Source: BRH-c25 sp012519325
GTDB taxonomy: Bacteria; Bacillota; Clostridia; Lutisporales; Lutisporaceae
Direction: 5' to 3'
NCBI GenBank assembly: GCA_050950645.1
Contig: JBMNHZ010000011.1
Coordinates: 13,202-77,201, forward strand
Length of the DNA: 64,000 nt
Positions 52,534-60,853 of this stretch are shown here, one piece after another. The first letter of the stretch is position 1. Every line of letters starts with the position of its first letter. The position numbers were made by a program, and so were the translations under genes. The notes below the pieces were generated by a model. The model was not told where the DNA came from. It searched no databases and worked only from the letters and a program-made list of their open reading frames with translations.

Positions 52534-53463
52534 TTGCTCAAATATGCTTTGAAAAGAATCATTAAACTGATCCCGGTGTTGCTGGCCATCACATTGCTGG
52601 TTTTTACGCTGATGTACCTGACACCTGGCGACCCTGCTTTGGCGAAACTGACCTCTCAGGGCGGTACGGTTACACCTGAGCTGTTGGCTGAGGAGCGGCA
52701 CGCAATGGGGCTGGACAGACCCTTCTTCGTCCGCTACGTTGACTGGGTCTTGAATATTCTCAAAGGTGACTTAGGCACTTCTTATTCAGATGATCAGCCG
52801 GTTGCGTCAAAGCTGATGAAGGCGTTAAGCCGCACATTAGCACTGGCTGCTGCCAGCACTTTGTTTTCGGTGGTTATTGCCATACCCATAGGTGTCTACA
52901 CTGCCATCAGGAAGGATTCGCTCTTTGACAACATTGTCCGTATCCTCACCTTCACAGGCAACGCCATGCCAAACTTTCTGATTGCCTTGCTGCTGATGTT
53001 CTTATTCTGTATTAAGATAAAGGCTTTCCCGGTCGTTGCTACGACCAACTTAAAGGGTATGTTCCTGCCAACACTGGCTCTGTCCATCCCCATGATCTCG
53101 AAGTTTGCAAGGCAGACCCGTGCCGATGTTATGTCTCAGCTGAGTGAGGAGTATGTTATTGGTATGCATGCCCGGGGCATAAAGGAAAGGACTATATTAT
53201 TCAAAAATGTACTGCACAATGCCTTGGGTTCTATCATTACAATTGTTTCACTCCAAGTTCGCGTTCTGATCGGCGGCAGCGTCGTCACGGAAATGATCTT
53301 TCGCTGGCCGGGTATTGGCAACATGATGATGACCTCTATCACGGCACGGGACTATCCTGTCGTGCAAGGGGCGGTATTGATCCTATCAACTCTTCAGGTG
53401 CTTGTCAATTTAGTGACAGATTTGAGCTATTATATAATTGACAAAAGAATATCACTGGAATAG
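52534..53463 (+). CDS. Peptide/nickel-type ABC transporter permease 1 (DppB-like)
   Basis: 309 residues; start TTG 52534 with AAGGGGTG upstream. Six helices, LVFTLMYLTPGDPALAKL near the N-terminus, the DppB-type DRPFFVRYVDWVLNILKGDLGTSY region, the EAA loop EEYVIGMHARGIKERTILFKNVLHNAL, and VTEMIFRWPGIGNMMMTSITARDYPVVQGAV. It forms the channel together with the next gene. Confidence 0.92.
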   Translation: MLKYALKRIIKLIPVLLAITLLVFTLMYLTPGDPALAKLTSQGGTVTPELLAEERHAMGLDRPFFVRYVDWVLNILKGDLGTSYSDDQPVASKLMKALSRTLALAAASTLFSVVIAIPIGVYTAIRKDSLFDNIVRILTFTGNAMPNFLIALLLMFLFCIKIKAFPVVATTNLKGMFLPTLALSIPMISKFARQTRADVMSQLSEEYVIGMHARGIKERTILFKNVLHNALGSIITIVSLQVRVLIGGSVVTEMIFRWPGIGNMMMTSITARDYPVVQGAVLILSTLQVLVNLVTDLSYYIIDKRISLE

Positions 53464-53473
53464 AGGTTGGAAC

Positions 53474-54325
53474 ATGAAGAAAGAAAAACCAAAACTAACT
53501 CGAAGTCAACTGAAGAAGCTAAAAATAAAGAGAAGAACGCAGATCTGGGGTGTGGTCGTCACCTTGGTATTGCTGCTGAGTTTAATAGCTCCATATTGTT
53601 TACCCCACGACCCATTGGCAACCAATGCCCAGGCCATGAGACAAGCGCCGTCACCTGAGCATCCGTTTGGTACCGACAATTTGGGCCGTGATGTGTTGTC
53701 TCGATTGCTGGCGGGCGCCCGCACATCCATTTTTGCCACCATCATGCTGGTCATTATTTCATTTATGATAGGTACGTTTATCGGAGTAATCTGTGGATAC
53801 TACGGCGGTAAGCTGGATGATTTGGTAATGCGTTTCACCGACATTCTGCTGTCTGTGCCGCAATTGGTGCTTGCTATTGCAGTAGCGGGTATGTTGGGCG
53901 GAAGCCTGGTCAACACCATGATCGCTATTGGTGTCACCAGCTGGACCTCTTACGCAAGACTTGCCCGAAGCCATGCCATGCGTATCAGGCAGCTGCCATT
54001 TATTAATGCCTGTCGGCTTACAGGAAGCAGTGATGCCAATATCATTATGCACCATGTGGTGCCGAACTTGATTGGCCCCATGCTGGTCAATGCAACTATG
54101 GAAATCGGTTCGACAATGCTGTCCATAGCCGGCCTGTCTTTCCTTGGATTGGGCGTTGCACCGCCGACGCCGGAATGGGGATCTATGGTCAGCGAATCCA
54201 GAAGCTATCTGCAGCTGGCGCCATGGGCGGTTTTTGCTCCTGCCTTGGCGATCCTGATTACGGTTATGCTTTTTAACTACTTTGGTGAGAGCGTCTGCGA
54301 CCTTGCCAACTCAAAGGAGGCGTAA
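53474..54325 (+). CDS. Peptide/nickel-type ABC transporter permease 2 (DppC-like)
   Basis: 283 residues from ATG 53474 (AGAGGTTGG upstream); an earlier GTG or ATG in frame lies within the preceding gene. An N-terminal basic tail (KKEKPKLTRSQLKKLKIKRR) precedes helix 1. The DppC marks are HPFGTDNLGRDVLSRLLAGAR, RFTDILLSVPQLVLAIAVAG, the EAA loop RIRQLPFINACRLTGSSDAN and LGLGVAPPTPEWGSMVSESR. It pairs with the DppB-like permease. Confidence 0.92.
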   Translation: MKKEKPKLTRSQLKKLKIKRRTQIWGVVVTLVLLLSLIAPYCLPHDPLATNAQAMRQAPSPEHPFGTDNLGRDVLSRLLAGARTSIFATIMLVIISFMIGTFIGVICGYYGGKLDDLVMRFTDILLSVPQLVLAIAVAGMLGGSLVNTMIAIGVTSWTSYARLARSHAMRIRQLPFINACRLTGSSDANIIMHHVVPNLIGPMLVNATMEIGSTMLSIAGLSFLGLGVAPPTPEWGSMVSESRSYLQLAPWAVFAPALAILITVMLFNYFGESVCDLANSKEA

Positions 54326-54327
54326 AC

Positions 54328-55272
54328 GTGGCGAATAATATGCTCGAAATCAACAACCTCACTGTTACTTACGGTGATTTTAAGATTATAACGGAAGTGT
54401 CCTTTGCCGTGAAGCCGGGGGAAATTGTTTGTATCGCCGGTGAGAGCGGCTGCGGCAAAAGCACCCTGATTAAAGCGGTGCTGGGCATCAAGCAATTGGG
54501 TACTTATATCACGGAAGGCAGTATCATACTGGAAGGCAGGGATATCACTCACCTGGGGGCGGAGGAGAGGCGTCAGATTCTCGGTACACATATTGGATAT
54601 GTGCCTCAGAATACCAGAGGCTCCTTTAACAACATACGGTCCTATGAAGTGCAATACCAGGAGGCCATGCGCAGTCACGGCCTGAAGTTTAACCGCGACG
54701 AAGCTATCAAAATTTTTAACAGGCTGAACTTCCCGGATTCCGACAGGCTGCTTTGGTATCAGCCCTGGGAGATGTCAGGCGGGATGAATCAGCGTATGGC
54801 TATCGCCCTGGCAGTTCTCCTGGGTCCGAAGCTGATGCTTTGCGACGAGGCTACATCCGTGCTGGATGTTACATCTCAGAAAGAGGTTATTGAGGAACTG
54901 TCGAAGCTTAGAAAAGAGCTTGGCTGGTCTATACTGTTTATTACGCATAACCTGGGTGTTGCCTCTCACATTGCGGACAAGCTGGGTGTCATGTATGCCG
55001 GACGTATGGTTGAGTACGGCGATATCAGAAAGGTGCTGGACGACCCGATTCATCCGTATACCAGAAAGCTGCTGGCAGCCATTCCCGGCAAGGACAGAAA
55101 GCTGCCGGTTGGCCTTGAGGGCCGCCCTCCACTGGATGGTGCAGAATGGACGGGCTGCAACTTCGTGCCCAGGTGTGAATATTGTACAGAAAGCTGCAAG
55201 ACAAGGCCCTACAGACTGGAAGAAATTGCAGAGGGACACTTTGCAAGCTGTTCGGAAGGGAGGACAGTGTAA
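54328..55272 (+). CDS. Peptide/nickel-type ABC transporter ATPase 1 (DppD-like)
   Basis: 314 residues, start GTG 54328 with AAAGGAGG upstream. Walker A GESGCGKST, Q-loop GYVPQNTRGSFN, signature EMSGGMNQRMAIALAV, Walker B LMLCDEATSVLDV and the switch FITHNLGVA. The C-terminal oligopeptide extension (PGKDRKLPVGLEGRPP) carries Cys residues (CNFVPRCEYCTESCKTRPY), as in DppD and OppD enzymes that can hold an Fe-S cluster. It overlaps the next start by one base. Confidence 0.92.
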   Translation: MANNMLEINNLTVTYGDFKIITEVSFAVKPGEIVCIAGESGCGKSTLIKAVLGIKQLGTYITEGSIILEGRDITHLGAEERRQILGTHIGYVPQNTRGSFNNIRSYEVQYQEAMRSHGLKFNRDEAIKIFNRLNFPDSDRLLWYQPWEMSGGMNQRMAIALAVLLGPKLMLCDEATSVLDVTSQKEVIEELSKLRKELGWSILFITHNLGVASHIADKLGVMYAGRMVEYGDIRKVLDDPIHPYTRKLLAAIPGKDRKLPVGLEGRPPLDGAEWTGCNFVPRCEYCTESCKTRPYRLEEIAEGHFASCSEGRTV

Positions 55273-56039
55273 TGGCAACGTGTGAAGCTCCTTTATTGGA
55301 GGTAAGAAATATTGCGAAAAGCTACGGCAAGGGCAAAAAAGCGAAAGAGGTGCTGAAAGACGTTAGCTTAACTCTGAATGAAGGTGAAGTCCTCGGCATC
55401 ATTGGTGAGTCAGGCTGCGGGAAAAGCGTACTGCTGAATCTGATTTCATGTCTCGAGCCTTTGTCAAGTGGACGACTGTTATTCAAAGGCGAGGACTACA
55501 CAGGCCGTAAACCCGCTTCTGTATGCCGCTGGTTTCAGGTAATCTTCCAGGATTCAGAAGCAGCTTTCGATCCGAAAATAACGGTTCGCGAGTCTATGCG
55601 TGAGAATTTGAGGCTGCTCTCCGGCAACGTCGCAGATGCAGACAGAAGAATCGAAGAAATGGTTTCTTTGATGGGTCTCGACCCCAAACTAGCGGACAGA
55701 TACCCTCGTCAGCTTTCGGGAGGCCAGGTGCAGCGAATGTCTATAGCCCGCGGCCTGGTAACAGAGCCCAATATGCTCTTATGCGATGAAATAACATCTG
55801 CCCTGGATGTTTCCGCTCAGGCTATGATCTTGCAGTATCTGTATCAACTTCGCAAGCAGCGCGGCCTTACAATGATCTTTGTTTCCCACGATCTGGCGCT
55901 TTGCAGCACATTCTGCGACAGAATCGCTATTATGAATGAGGGCAGGATTATTGAGAACGGTACGCCGCATCAGATAATGGACGAACCGCAACAAGAGTAT
56001 ACAAAGCTTCTGCTTGATGCAGTTCTTTATGTAAGATAG
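55272..56039 (+). CDS. Peptide/nickel-type ABC transporter ATPase 2 (DppF-like)
   Basis: 255 residues from ATG 55272, whose A is the last base of the previous stop TAA. Walker A GESGCGKSV (Val after the Ser where Thr is usual), signature QLSGGQVQRMSIARGL, Walker B MLLCDEITSALDV and FVSHDLALCSTFCDRI. It is shorter than DppF, with little of the C-terminal extension. Longer upstream readings overlap the previous gene and are not supported by a ribosome site. Confidence 0.9.
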   Translation: MATCEAPLLEVRNIAKSYGKGKKAKEVLKDVSLTLNEGEVLGIIGESGCGKSVLLNLISCLEPLSSGRLLFKGEDYTGRKPASVCRWFQVIFQDSEAAFDPKITVRESMRENLRLLSGNVADADRRIEEMVSLMGLDPKLADRYPRQLSGGQVQRMSIARGLVTEPNMLLCDEITSALDVSAQAMILQYLYQLRKQRGLTMIFVSHDLALCSTFCDRIAIMNEGRIIENGTPHQIMDEPQQEYTKLLLDAVLYVR

Positions 56040-56098
56040 TTTTTATTACTTACGACCAAAAATATATTGGCTTCGTTGTAATAATTTCTGATAAATTC

Positions 56099-56164
56099 TT
56101 GACAAGACACTGACAGGGTGATTATAATAAGATTAACAAATACCCGTCCCCAGGGAGGGGATAA
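56099..56164 (+). promoter_or_regulatory. Promoter and G/C-tract operator-like site before the orphan gene
   Basis: TTGACA at 56099-56104, 18-bp spacer and TATAAT at 56123-56128. At 56141-56163 TACCCGTCCCC is followed by AGGGAGGGGATA, a C-tract/G-tract inverted arrangement like CsoR-type operators. A related site (TACTCCCC, ACC, GGGAGGATA) lies at 56981-57000 before the P-type ATPase. Confidence 0.55.
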
Positions 56165-56181
56165 GAAAGGATGTGTTATTC

Positions 56182-56895
56182 TTGACCAAGAAAAAAGGTA
56201 CATTAGTACTCAAAAAAGGAAATCAGTTAAAAGTTTCATATGCCCAAAGGGATGCACAGCTTGATGGTTTGGGCAAAAAAATTGTAAAGATGATTAGACT
56301 TCTCGGCATTGAAGGCCTTAACAAGGCATATGACAACATAATACTGGTTGATGAGGAAGATCCGATGACTCCGGAGCAGATTCAAGCATATAAGAAATAT
56401 ATGCCTGAGCAATTATGGAAAGAAGATTTGGACTGGACAACTGCTCTGAAATACACTAAGGATATTACAAAGCCAATAATAGACGGTTTCCCCTATGTGG
56501 TTGATTATTCCTCATTTTGCGGCTCCTGGAGAAATAGATTCAGATATATAGTGGATCTAGACAACAATATGTTTATAGTTGTTAAAGGCGGTCTGGAAAT
56601 GCTTTCACAGCAGAGTGAAGAGTTCTTTGCAGATGCTGATTACGTTGATAAAGTCGCTTATACAATCATTGGCAGGTTCCCTCTTGACAATATTCCGGAT
56701 GATTGGGCTGAAACCTGCAAGAAGTATTGGAGTTCATTGATGCTGGTAGCTGTCGATTATTCTAAAAACAAAGCAGCCATGTATTCTGAAAAGATTCAGC
56801 AAGAGGCGAAACCTGAAAATGATCGTGACTATGAAAAAATAAAGTTCTTCTATGGTGAAAACGGCTACAATGATCTTTTTAATGATATGGATTAA
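56182..56895 (+). CDS. Protein of unknown function
   Basis: About 237 residues if translation begins at TTG 56182 (AAAGGA ten bases upstream); GTG 56173 is too close to that site. The product is soluble, acidic and rich in Tyr, Asp and Trp: DWTTALKYTKDITKPIIDGF, VVDYSSFCGSWRNRFRYIVD and a C-terminal FFYGENGYNDLFNDMD. There is no signal peptide or membrane segment. I do not recognise the family. It has its own strong promoter, and a G/C-tract site similar to the one before the downstream metal ATPase suggests metal-linked control, which is inference. Confidence 0.7.
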   Translation: MTKKKGTLVLKKGNQLKVSYAQRDAQLDGLGKKIVKMIRLLGIEGLNKAYDNIILVDEEDPMTPEQIQAYKKYMPEQLWKEDLDWTTALKYTKDITKPIIDGFPYVVDYSSFCGSWRNRFRYIVDLDNNMFIVVKGGLEMLSQQSEEFFADADYVDKVAYTIIGRFPLDNIPDDWAETCKKYWSSLMLVAVDYSKNKAAMYSEKIQQEAKPENDRDYEKIKFFYGENGYNDLFNDMD

Positions 56896-56980
56896 TGCAG
56901 CAGGATTAAATTATTAAAGAAAAAGCGGGACATCTATTGTAAATTTATAATTTCATAGTGTCTCCTTTTCTGTTGAAAAA

Positions 56981-57000
56981 TACTCCCCACCGGGAGGATA
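56981..57000 (+). promoter_or_regulatory. Operator-like G/C-tract site before the P-type ATPase
   Basis: TACTCCCC-ACC-GGGAGGATA, an imperfect inverted repeat 25 bp before the start codon at 57026. Its form matches the C-tract/G-tract operators of CsoR proteins, and a CsoR gene lies at 60506-60775. Compare 56141-56163. Confidence 0.5.
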
Positions 57001-57025
57001 GGATATTAAGCTGGAGGTGTATATT

Positions 57026-58951
57026 ATGGGTGGATCTAAATCAAAAAAAACTGGGAACCCAATGCTACAAAAGTACAAAAAGTTTTATTTTCCGGGCGCT
57101 ATACTCATATTGATTTTGCTAGCGGTTTTGTTTCAATACTCTTGGAAAGTACTGCCATTTGATTTTGCGCTTATTCCTCTTGTTATAGCAGGCGGTTATG
57201 TAATATGGTCGACAGCGGAAGCTACATTCAAGCTCAAAAAAATCACAGCCGGTATAATGGTTGTACTTGCGCTGATCGGTACGACCTATGTCGGAGAATA
57301 TTTGGCAGGCGCAATTGTATCTTTTATGATGATATTTGGTGAATTTCTCGAAGAGGTAACACTCGATAAAACAAGAAATGCTGTAAAGGCTTTGATAAAG
57401 CTGGTTCCTGATGTGGCAAGGAAAAAAATAGACGGAGAATATAAGGAGGTATCTCTAAAGAAAATAAGAGTCGGAGATATGCTTTTAGTAAAACCCGGCG
57501 AAAGAATTGCTGTTGACGGCGTTATCGTTTCAGGCCAGGCTGCCATTAACGAAGCGTCTATTACCGGAGAATCAATGCCGGTTGATAAGACAGTCGATGA
57601 CAAAGTATATGTAGGTACGATTAATGAAAACGGTGTTCTTGAAATTTTGGCTGAAAAAATAGGAAGCGATACAACTTTGGGTAAAATAATAAAAACAGTA
57701 AAGCTGGCCCAGGAGAACAAGGGAGATGTTCAAAAAGCGGCTGACAAATTTGCTAAATATTTCACGCCAATAATATTATTGATTTGTGCAGTTGTTTGGT
57801 TTATGACCCATGAGCTTATGAGAGTCATGACAATACTTGTAATTGCGTGCCCCTGCGCTTTGGTCCTTGCAACGCCTACTGCCGTTGTTGCGAGCGTTGG
57901 TAACGCGGCGAAAAGAGGCGTGCTGATAAAGGGTGGGATTGCATTGGAAAAAGCAGCAAAGATTACAACCCTTTGTATGGACAAAACGGGTACCTTGACA
58001 GAAGGTAAGCCTAAAGTTGTAAACGTAAAGTGTTTTAACGGATACAGCGAAAAGGATTTGATCCTGACAGCGGCAATCGCGGAGAAAAACTCTCAGCATC
58101 CCCTTGCAAAAGCGATTCTTGAATATGCCCTTTCAAAGGGAATCAAAGATATTCCCGATGCAGAAGATTTTAATATGATGTTCGGAAGAGGCATAAAAGT
58201 CAAATATGAAAATAAGTCTGTTGAAGTGTCGAATTCCAAGGTATTGCAGGATGAAAGCTTAAAGATCAATAAGGATGCGGCAGACTATCTGAAAGAACAG
58301 GAAAGCTATGGAAGAACCTCGCTTCTTGTAATAAAAGATGGTGTGGTAATAGGCGGCCTCGCAATTGCCGACACGGTAAGAGAAAACATGAAAACGGCAT
58401 TAGAATTGATTAGGGAAGCAGGCATAAAAAGAATTATTATGCTTACAGGAGATAATGAAGCTACAGCCAGAACAATTGCTGAGCAAGTAGGTATTACAGA
58501 ATTTCATGCAAATCTCCTGCCGGATGATAAGCTGAATATCATAAAGGATCTTAAGAGCCAGGGAGAAAGTGTTGCAATGATCGGTGACGGTGTTAACGAC
58601 GCTCCTGCCCTTACATTATCCGATATCGGAATAGCTATGGGTGCAATCGGTACGGACGTGGCAATCGAATCCTCAGATATTGCTCTTATGGCGGATGATA
58701 TGATGATGGTATCCGAAACCTTCGGTTTAAGCAAGAGAACCTACGGCATCATAAAACAGAATATTTGGCTCTTTGCGGTTATCGTGAACGTTGCCGGTGT
58801 TTTATTATCAAGTGCGGGATTTTTATCTCCAATAGCCGGAGCGATTGTTCATAACATATCTTCAGTATTTGTTGTATTGAATTCGGCAAGGATGCTTAGC
58901 TATACCTATAATAAACCGGCAAATGCGGGGAAAAGCAGTGTTGCTGCTTAA
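57026..58951 (+). CDS. P1B-type heavy-metal ATPase (CPC motif)
   Basis: 641 residues from ATG 57026 (GGAGG nine bases upstream). There is no N-terminal HMA metal-binding domain, only a short Lys-rich tail. The membrane region is followed by the actuator domain (INEASITGESMPVDK). Helix 6 has IACPCALVLATPTAV with C275-P-C277. The phosphorylation site is CMDKTGTLTEG (Asp319), the nucleotide domain has the SQHPLAKAI His-Pro motif, and the hinge is MIGDGVNDAPAL. CPC enzymes move Cu, Ag, Zn, Cd or Pb out of the cytoplasm. The CsoR downstream argues for copper, the nearby zinc-type genes for zinc; undecided. Confidence 0.92.
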   Translation: MGGSKSKKTGNPMLQKYKKFYFPGAILILILLAVLFQYSWKVLPFDFALIPLVIAGGYVIWSTAEATFKLKKITAGIMVVLALIGTTYVGEYLAGAIVSFMMIFGEFLEEVTLDKTRNAVKALIKLVPDVARKKIDGEYKEVSLKKIRVGDMLLVKPGERIAVDGVIVSGQAAINEASITGESMPVDKTVDDKVYVGTINENGVLEILAEKIGSDTTLGKIIKTVKLAQENKGDVQKAADKFAKYFTPIILLICAVVWFMTHELMRVMTILVIACPCALVLATPTAVVASVGNAAKRGVLIKGGIALEKAAKITTLCMDKTGTLTEGKPKVVNVKCFNGYSEKDLILTAAIAEKNSQHPLAKAILEYALSKGIKDIPDAEDFNMMFGRGIKVKYENKSVEVSNSKVLQDESLKINKDAADYLKEQESYGRTSLLVIKDGVVIGGLAIADTVRENMKTALELIREAGIKRIIMLTGDNEATARTIAEQVGITEFHANLLPDDKLNIIKDLKSQGESVAMIGDGVNDAPALTLSDIGIAMGAIGTDVAIESSDIALMADDMMMVSETFGLSKRTYGIIKQNIWLFAVIVNVAGVLLSSAGFLSPIAGAIVHNISSVFVVLNSARMLSYTYNKPANAGKSSVAA

Positions 58952-60190
58952 ATGATGGTTGTAGATATACTTAAGGAATTAATTAGAATAGATACAAGAA
59001 GCTCTTGTGCAAATGAAACTGAAGCAGCAGTATATCTTAAAAATATATGCGATAGGTACAATATTGATAATGAAATAGTAGAACCGGTTAAAGGAAAGGG
59101 AAGTATTGTCGCACATATTCCGGGACGGGATAAAAACAAGGGAGAACTGCTGCTTTTGTCCCACCTGGATACGGCAGAATACGGAGATTTGGGAAAGTGG
59201 AAGTTTCATCCCTGCAGTGCTGCTGAATACAAGGGAAGGATTTTTGGCAGAGGAACTATTGATTGTAAAGGCTTGGTAAGTTTATGGCTGTCAATGCTTA
59301 TCAATATCAGAGAAAGAAACGTATTACCCGAAAGAGGAATCATTTTTGCAGCTGTTTCCGATGAAGAAAATGGCGGAAAATACGGGATGGAATACCTTGT
59401 AGAAAATAACCAACTCATACGGAATTGCTGGTATGTCATAGGAGAAGGCGGAGGATTCCCGATAAAGCTTGGCAATACCACCTATTTTACTTGTCAGAAT
59501 GCGGAAAAGGGTAAAAGGTCCTATCAAATAGATAATGCAGAGATGGATGATGTGGAAGAATGCAAGGAAACCTATGTGGGTGAACCGGTAAAAGCATTAA
59601 TTAAAGGACTATCCGCCACAAAAATATACAATATGGCGCTGGTTGTTTTCTTATTGAAACAATCCTTAATGCGCAGCAATAAAAGAAGGATAGATGTCAA
59701 TTCACTGCTTTGCAGTTCTTATAATCAGAATAGGACAAGACAAAAGGCAATGTTGAATATAAGTTATTTGCCGGGAACAAATGAAAAGGCTATAGAGAGA
59801 ATTCTAAAAAATACAGGATTAAATAATTATGATATAAGGCTTACTGCTGATATTCCACCAAGCCATACAGCAGTTGATACACATTTATATGATATTATAG
59901 CCGGCGAAACGGCAAAGCAATATCCCAAATCTAAAGTAATACCATATACGACTCCGGGGTATAGCGACAACCGGTTTTTAAGAGACCGGGGGAAGGTAGT
60001 CTACGGTTATTTTCCGTTATCCTTGGAAGATGAGCTGTCAGGTATACATGGTTACAATGAACATATAAGCATATCGGGGCTGTTGGATGCATGTAACTTA
60101 ATGTACAACGTTTTAACGGTGTTTTGTGGTATTGACAATAATATTCCCAAGGGTTATAATTATACCAAGCGCTCCAATCCGGGGGGATAG
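58952..60190 (+). CDS. M20-family metallopeptidase
   Basis: 412 residues; start ATG 58952 directly after the ATPase stop (or ATG 58955). Metal and catalytic residues of M20/M25/M40 enzymes are visible: SHLDTAEYGD (His-x-Asp), FGRGTIDCKG (bridging Asp), SDEENGGKYG (Glu pair), GEGGGF and, near the end, HGYNEHIS. The bridging motif is TIDCKG where ADMKG is usual. It cleaves small peptides or N-acyl amino acids with two Zn or Co ions. Co-transcription with a metal ATPase suggests metal or thiol-peptide turnover, an inference. Confidence 0.85.
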   Translation: MMVVDILKELIRIDTRSSCANETEAAVYLKNICDRYNIDNEIVEPVKGKGSIVAHIPGRDKNKGELLLLSHLDTAEYGDLGKWKFHPCSAAEYKGRIFGRGTIDCKGLVSLWLSMLINIRERNVLPERGIIFAAVSDEENGGKYGMEYLVENNQLIRNCWYVIGEGGGFPIKLGNTTYFTCQNAEKGKRSYQIDNAEMDDVEECKETYVGEPVKALIKGLSATKIYNMALVVFLLKQSLMRSNKRRIDVNSLLCSSYNQNRTRQKAMLNISYLPGTNEKAIERILKNTGLNNYDIRLTADIPPSHTAVDTHLYDIIAGETAKQYPKSKVIPYTTPGYSDNRFLRDRGKVVYGYFPLSLEDELSGIHGYNEHISISGLLDACNLMYNVLTVFCGIDNNIPKGYNYTKRSNPGG

Positions 60191-60213
60191 CATATTAAGG
60201 AGGTGTTTATATT

Positions 60214-60330
60214 ATGCATGAAGGAAAACATGGTATTTTAGACGATATGGATGATATGGATGAATTATTCGGAAATGACGAAGATGATGAAGAAGAAGAG
60301 AATTGCAACTGTGGAAAGAAAGACGAATAA
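60214..60330 (+). CDS. 38-residue acidic protein with CxC motif
   Basis: ATG 60214 preceded by a strong ribosome site (AAGGAGG at correct spacing) and 24 bp after the peptidase stop. It begins MHEGKHGILDDMDDMDELF, continues with a run of Asp and Glu, and ends ENCNCGKKDE. It has two His near the N-terminus, several Met/Asp and one Cys-x-Cys, all candidate metal ligands. A terminator hairpin follows immediately. I do not recognise the family. It could be a small metal buffer or chaperone for the ATPase of the same operon. Confidence 0.65.
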   Translation: MHEGKHGILDDMDDMDELFGNDEDDEEEENCNCGKKDE

Positions 60331-60342
60331 AAATACAATTTG

Positions 60343-60370
60343 GCCCGAGTATTACTCGGGCTGATTGTTT
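60343..60370 (+). terminator. Terminator of the ATPase operon
   Basis: GCCCGAGT (60343-60350) pairs with ACTCGGGC (60354-60361), with a T-rich tail (TGATTGTTT). Confidence 0.8.
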
Positions 60371-60380
60371 ATAGATTCAA

Positions 60381-60440
60381 TTGACACAGCAGGTTGCATA
60401 ATATATAATTGACTAAAGAACAAGTAAGTAATTGCTTGTT
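60381..60440 (+). promoter_or_regulatory. Promoter of csoR with an inverted repeat
   Basis: TTGACA at 60381-60386, 17-bp spacer and TATAAT at 60404-60409. An inverted repeat AACAAG...CTTGTT at 60419-60440 covers the start region. It differs from the G/C-tract sites before the ATPase. Confidence 0.7.
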
Positions 60441-60505
60441 ATTCCTAAAACAGTAAATGACTCTGTTATTAAGATATAATTGTCAATCAGGAAGAGGGTC
60501 ATGTT

Positions 60506-60775
60506 ATGAATAAGCATGTGCATCATAAACAGGTTATTGAAAGGTTATCAAAGATAGAAGGACATGTCAGAGGTATAAAAAAAATGGCAGAAGAGGGTAA
60601 GGAATGTGAAGATGTATTGATACAGATATCCGCAGTCATGGCAGCTTTAAGGAATTTGAGCGTCATTATTCTGCAAGACCACCTGGACCATTGTATTGTA
60701 GATGCAATTAAAGAAGGAAAAGGCGGCAAAACCCTTGAGGACTTTGCAAATGCAATAAAGCATGTAGTAAAATAA
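60506..60775 (+). CDS. csoR: CsoR/RcnR-family metal-responsive repressor
   Basis: 89 residues, all-helical DUF156 family: VIERLSKIEGHVRGIKKMAEEG, then CEDVLIQISAVMAALRNLSVI and ILQDHLDHCIVDAI. The Cys in KECED and the HxxxC of DHLDHC reproduce the C-H-C copper site of CsoR, and extra His in MNKHVHHKQ sit where RcnR has a nickel ligand. Copper is therefore favoured but nickel or cobalt is not excluded. Ribosome site GGAAGAGGG. It is preceded by its own promoter and followed by a bidirectional hairpin. Confidence 0.9.
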   Translation: MNKHVHHKQVIERLSKIEGHVRGIKKMAEEGKECEDVLIQISAVMAALRNLSVIILQDHLDHCIVDAIKEGKGGKTLEDFANAIKHVVK

Positions 60776-60796
60776 TTGAATAAATAAAATTAAGAC

Positions 60797-60832
60797 AGCC
60801 GCACTCTCAGTTTTGAGTGCGGCTATATTTTT
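60797..60832. terminator. Bidirectional terminator between csoR and the CDF gene
   Basis: AGCCGCACTC (60797-60806) and GAGTGCGGCT (60815-60824) form perfect 10-bp arms, followed by ATATTTTT on the plus strand and A/T-rich sequence on the other side. Confidence 0.85.
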
Positions 60833-60853
60833 AGTACATCAATATTCTGCTCT

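Noticed and set aside
57286..57720. Minus-strand frame of 144 codons inside the P-type ATPase
   Set aside because: Shadow of the actuator domain coding sequence, with no start signals.
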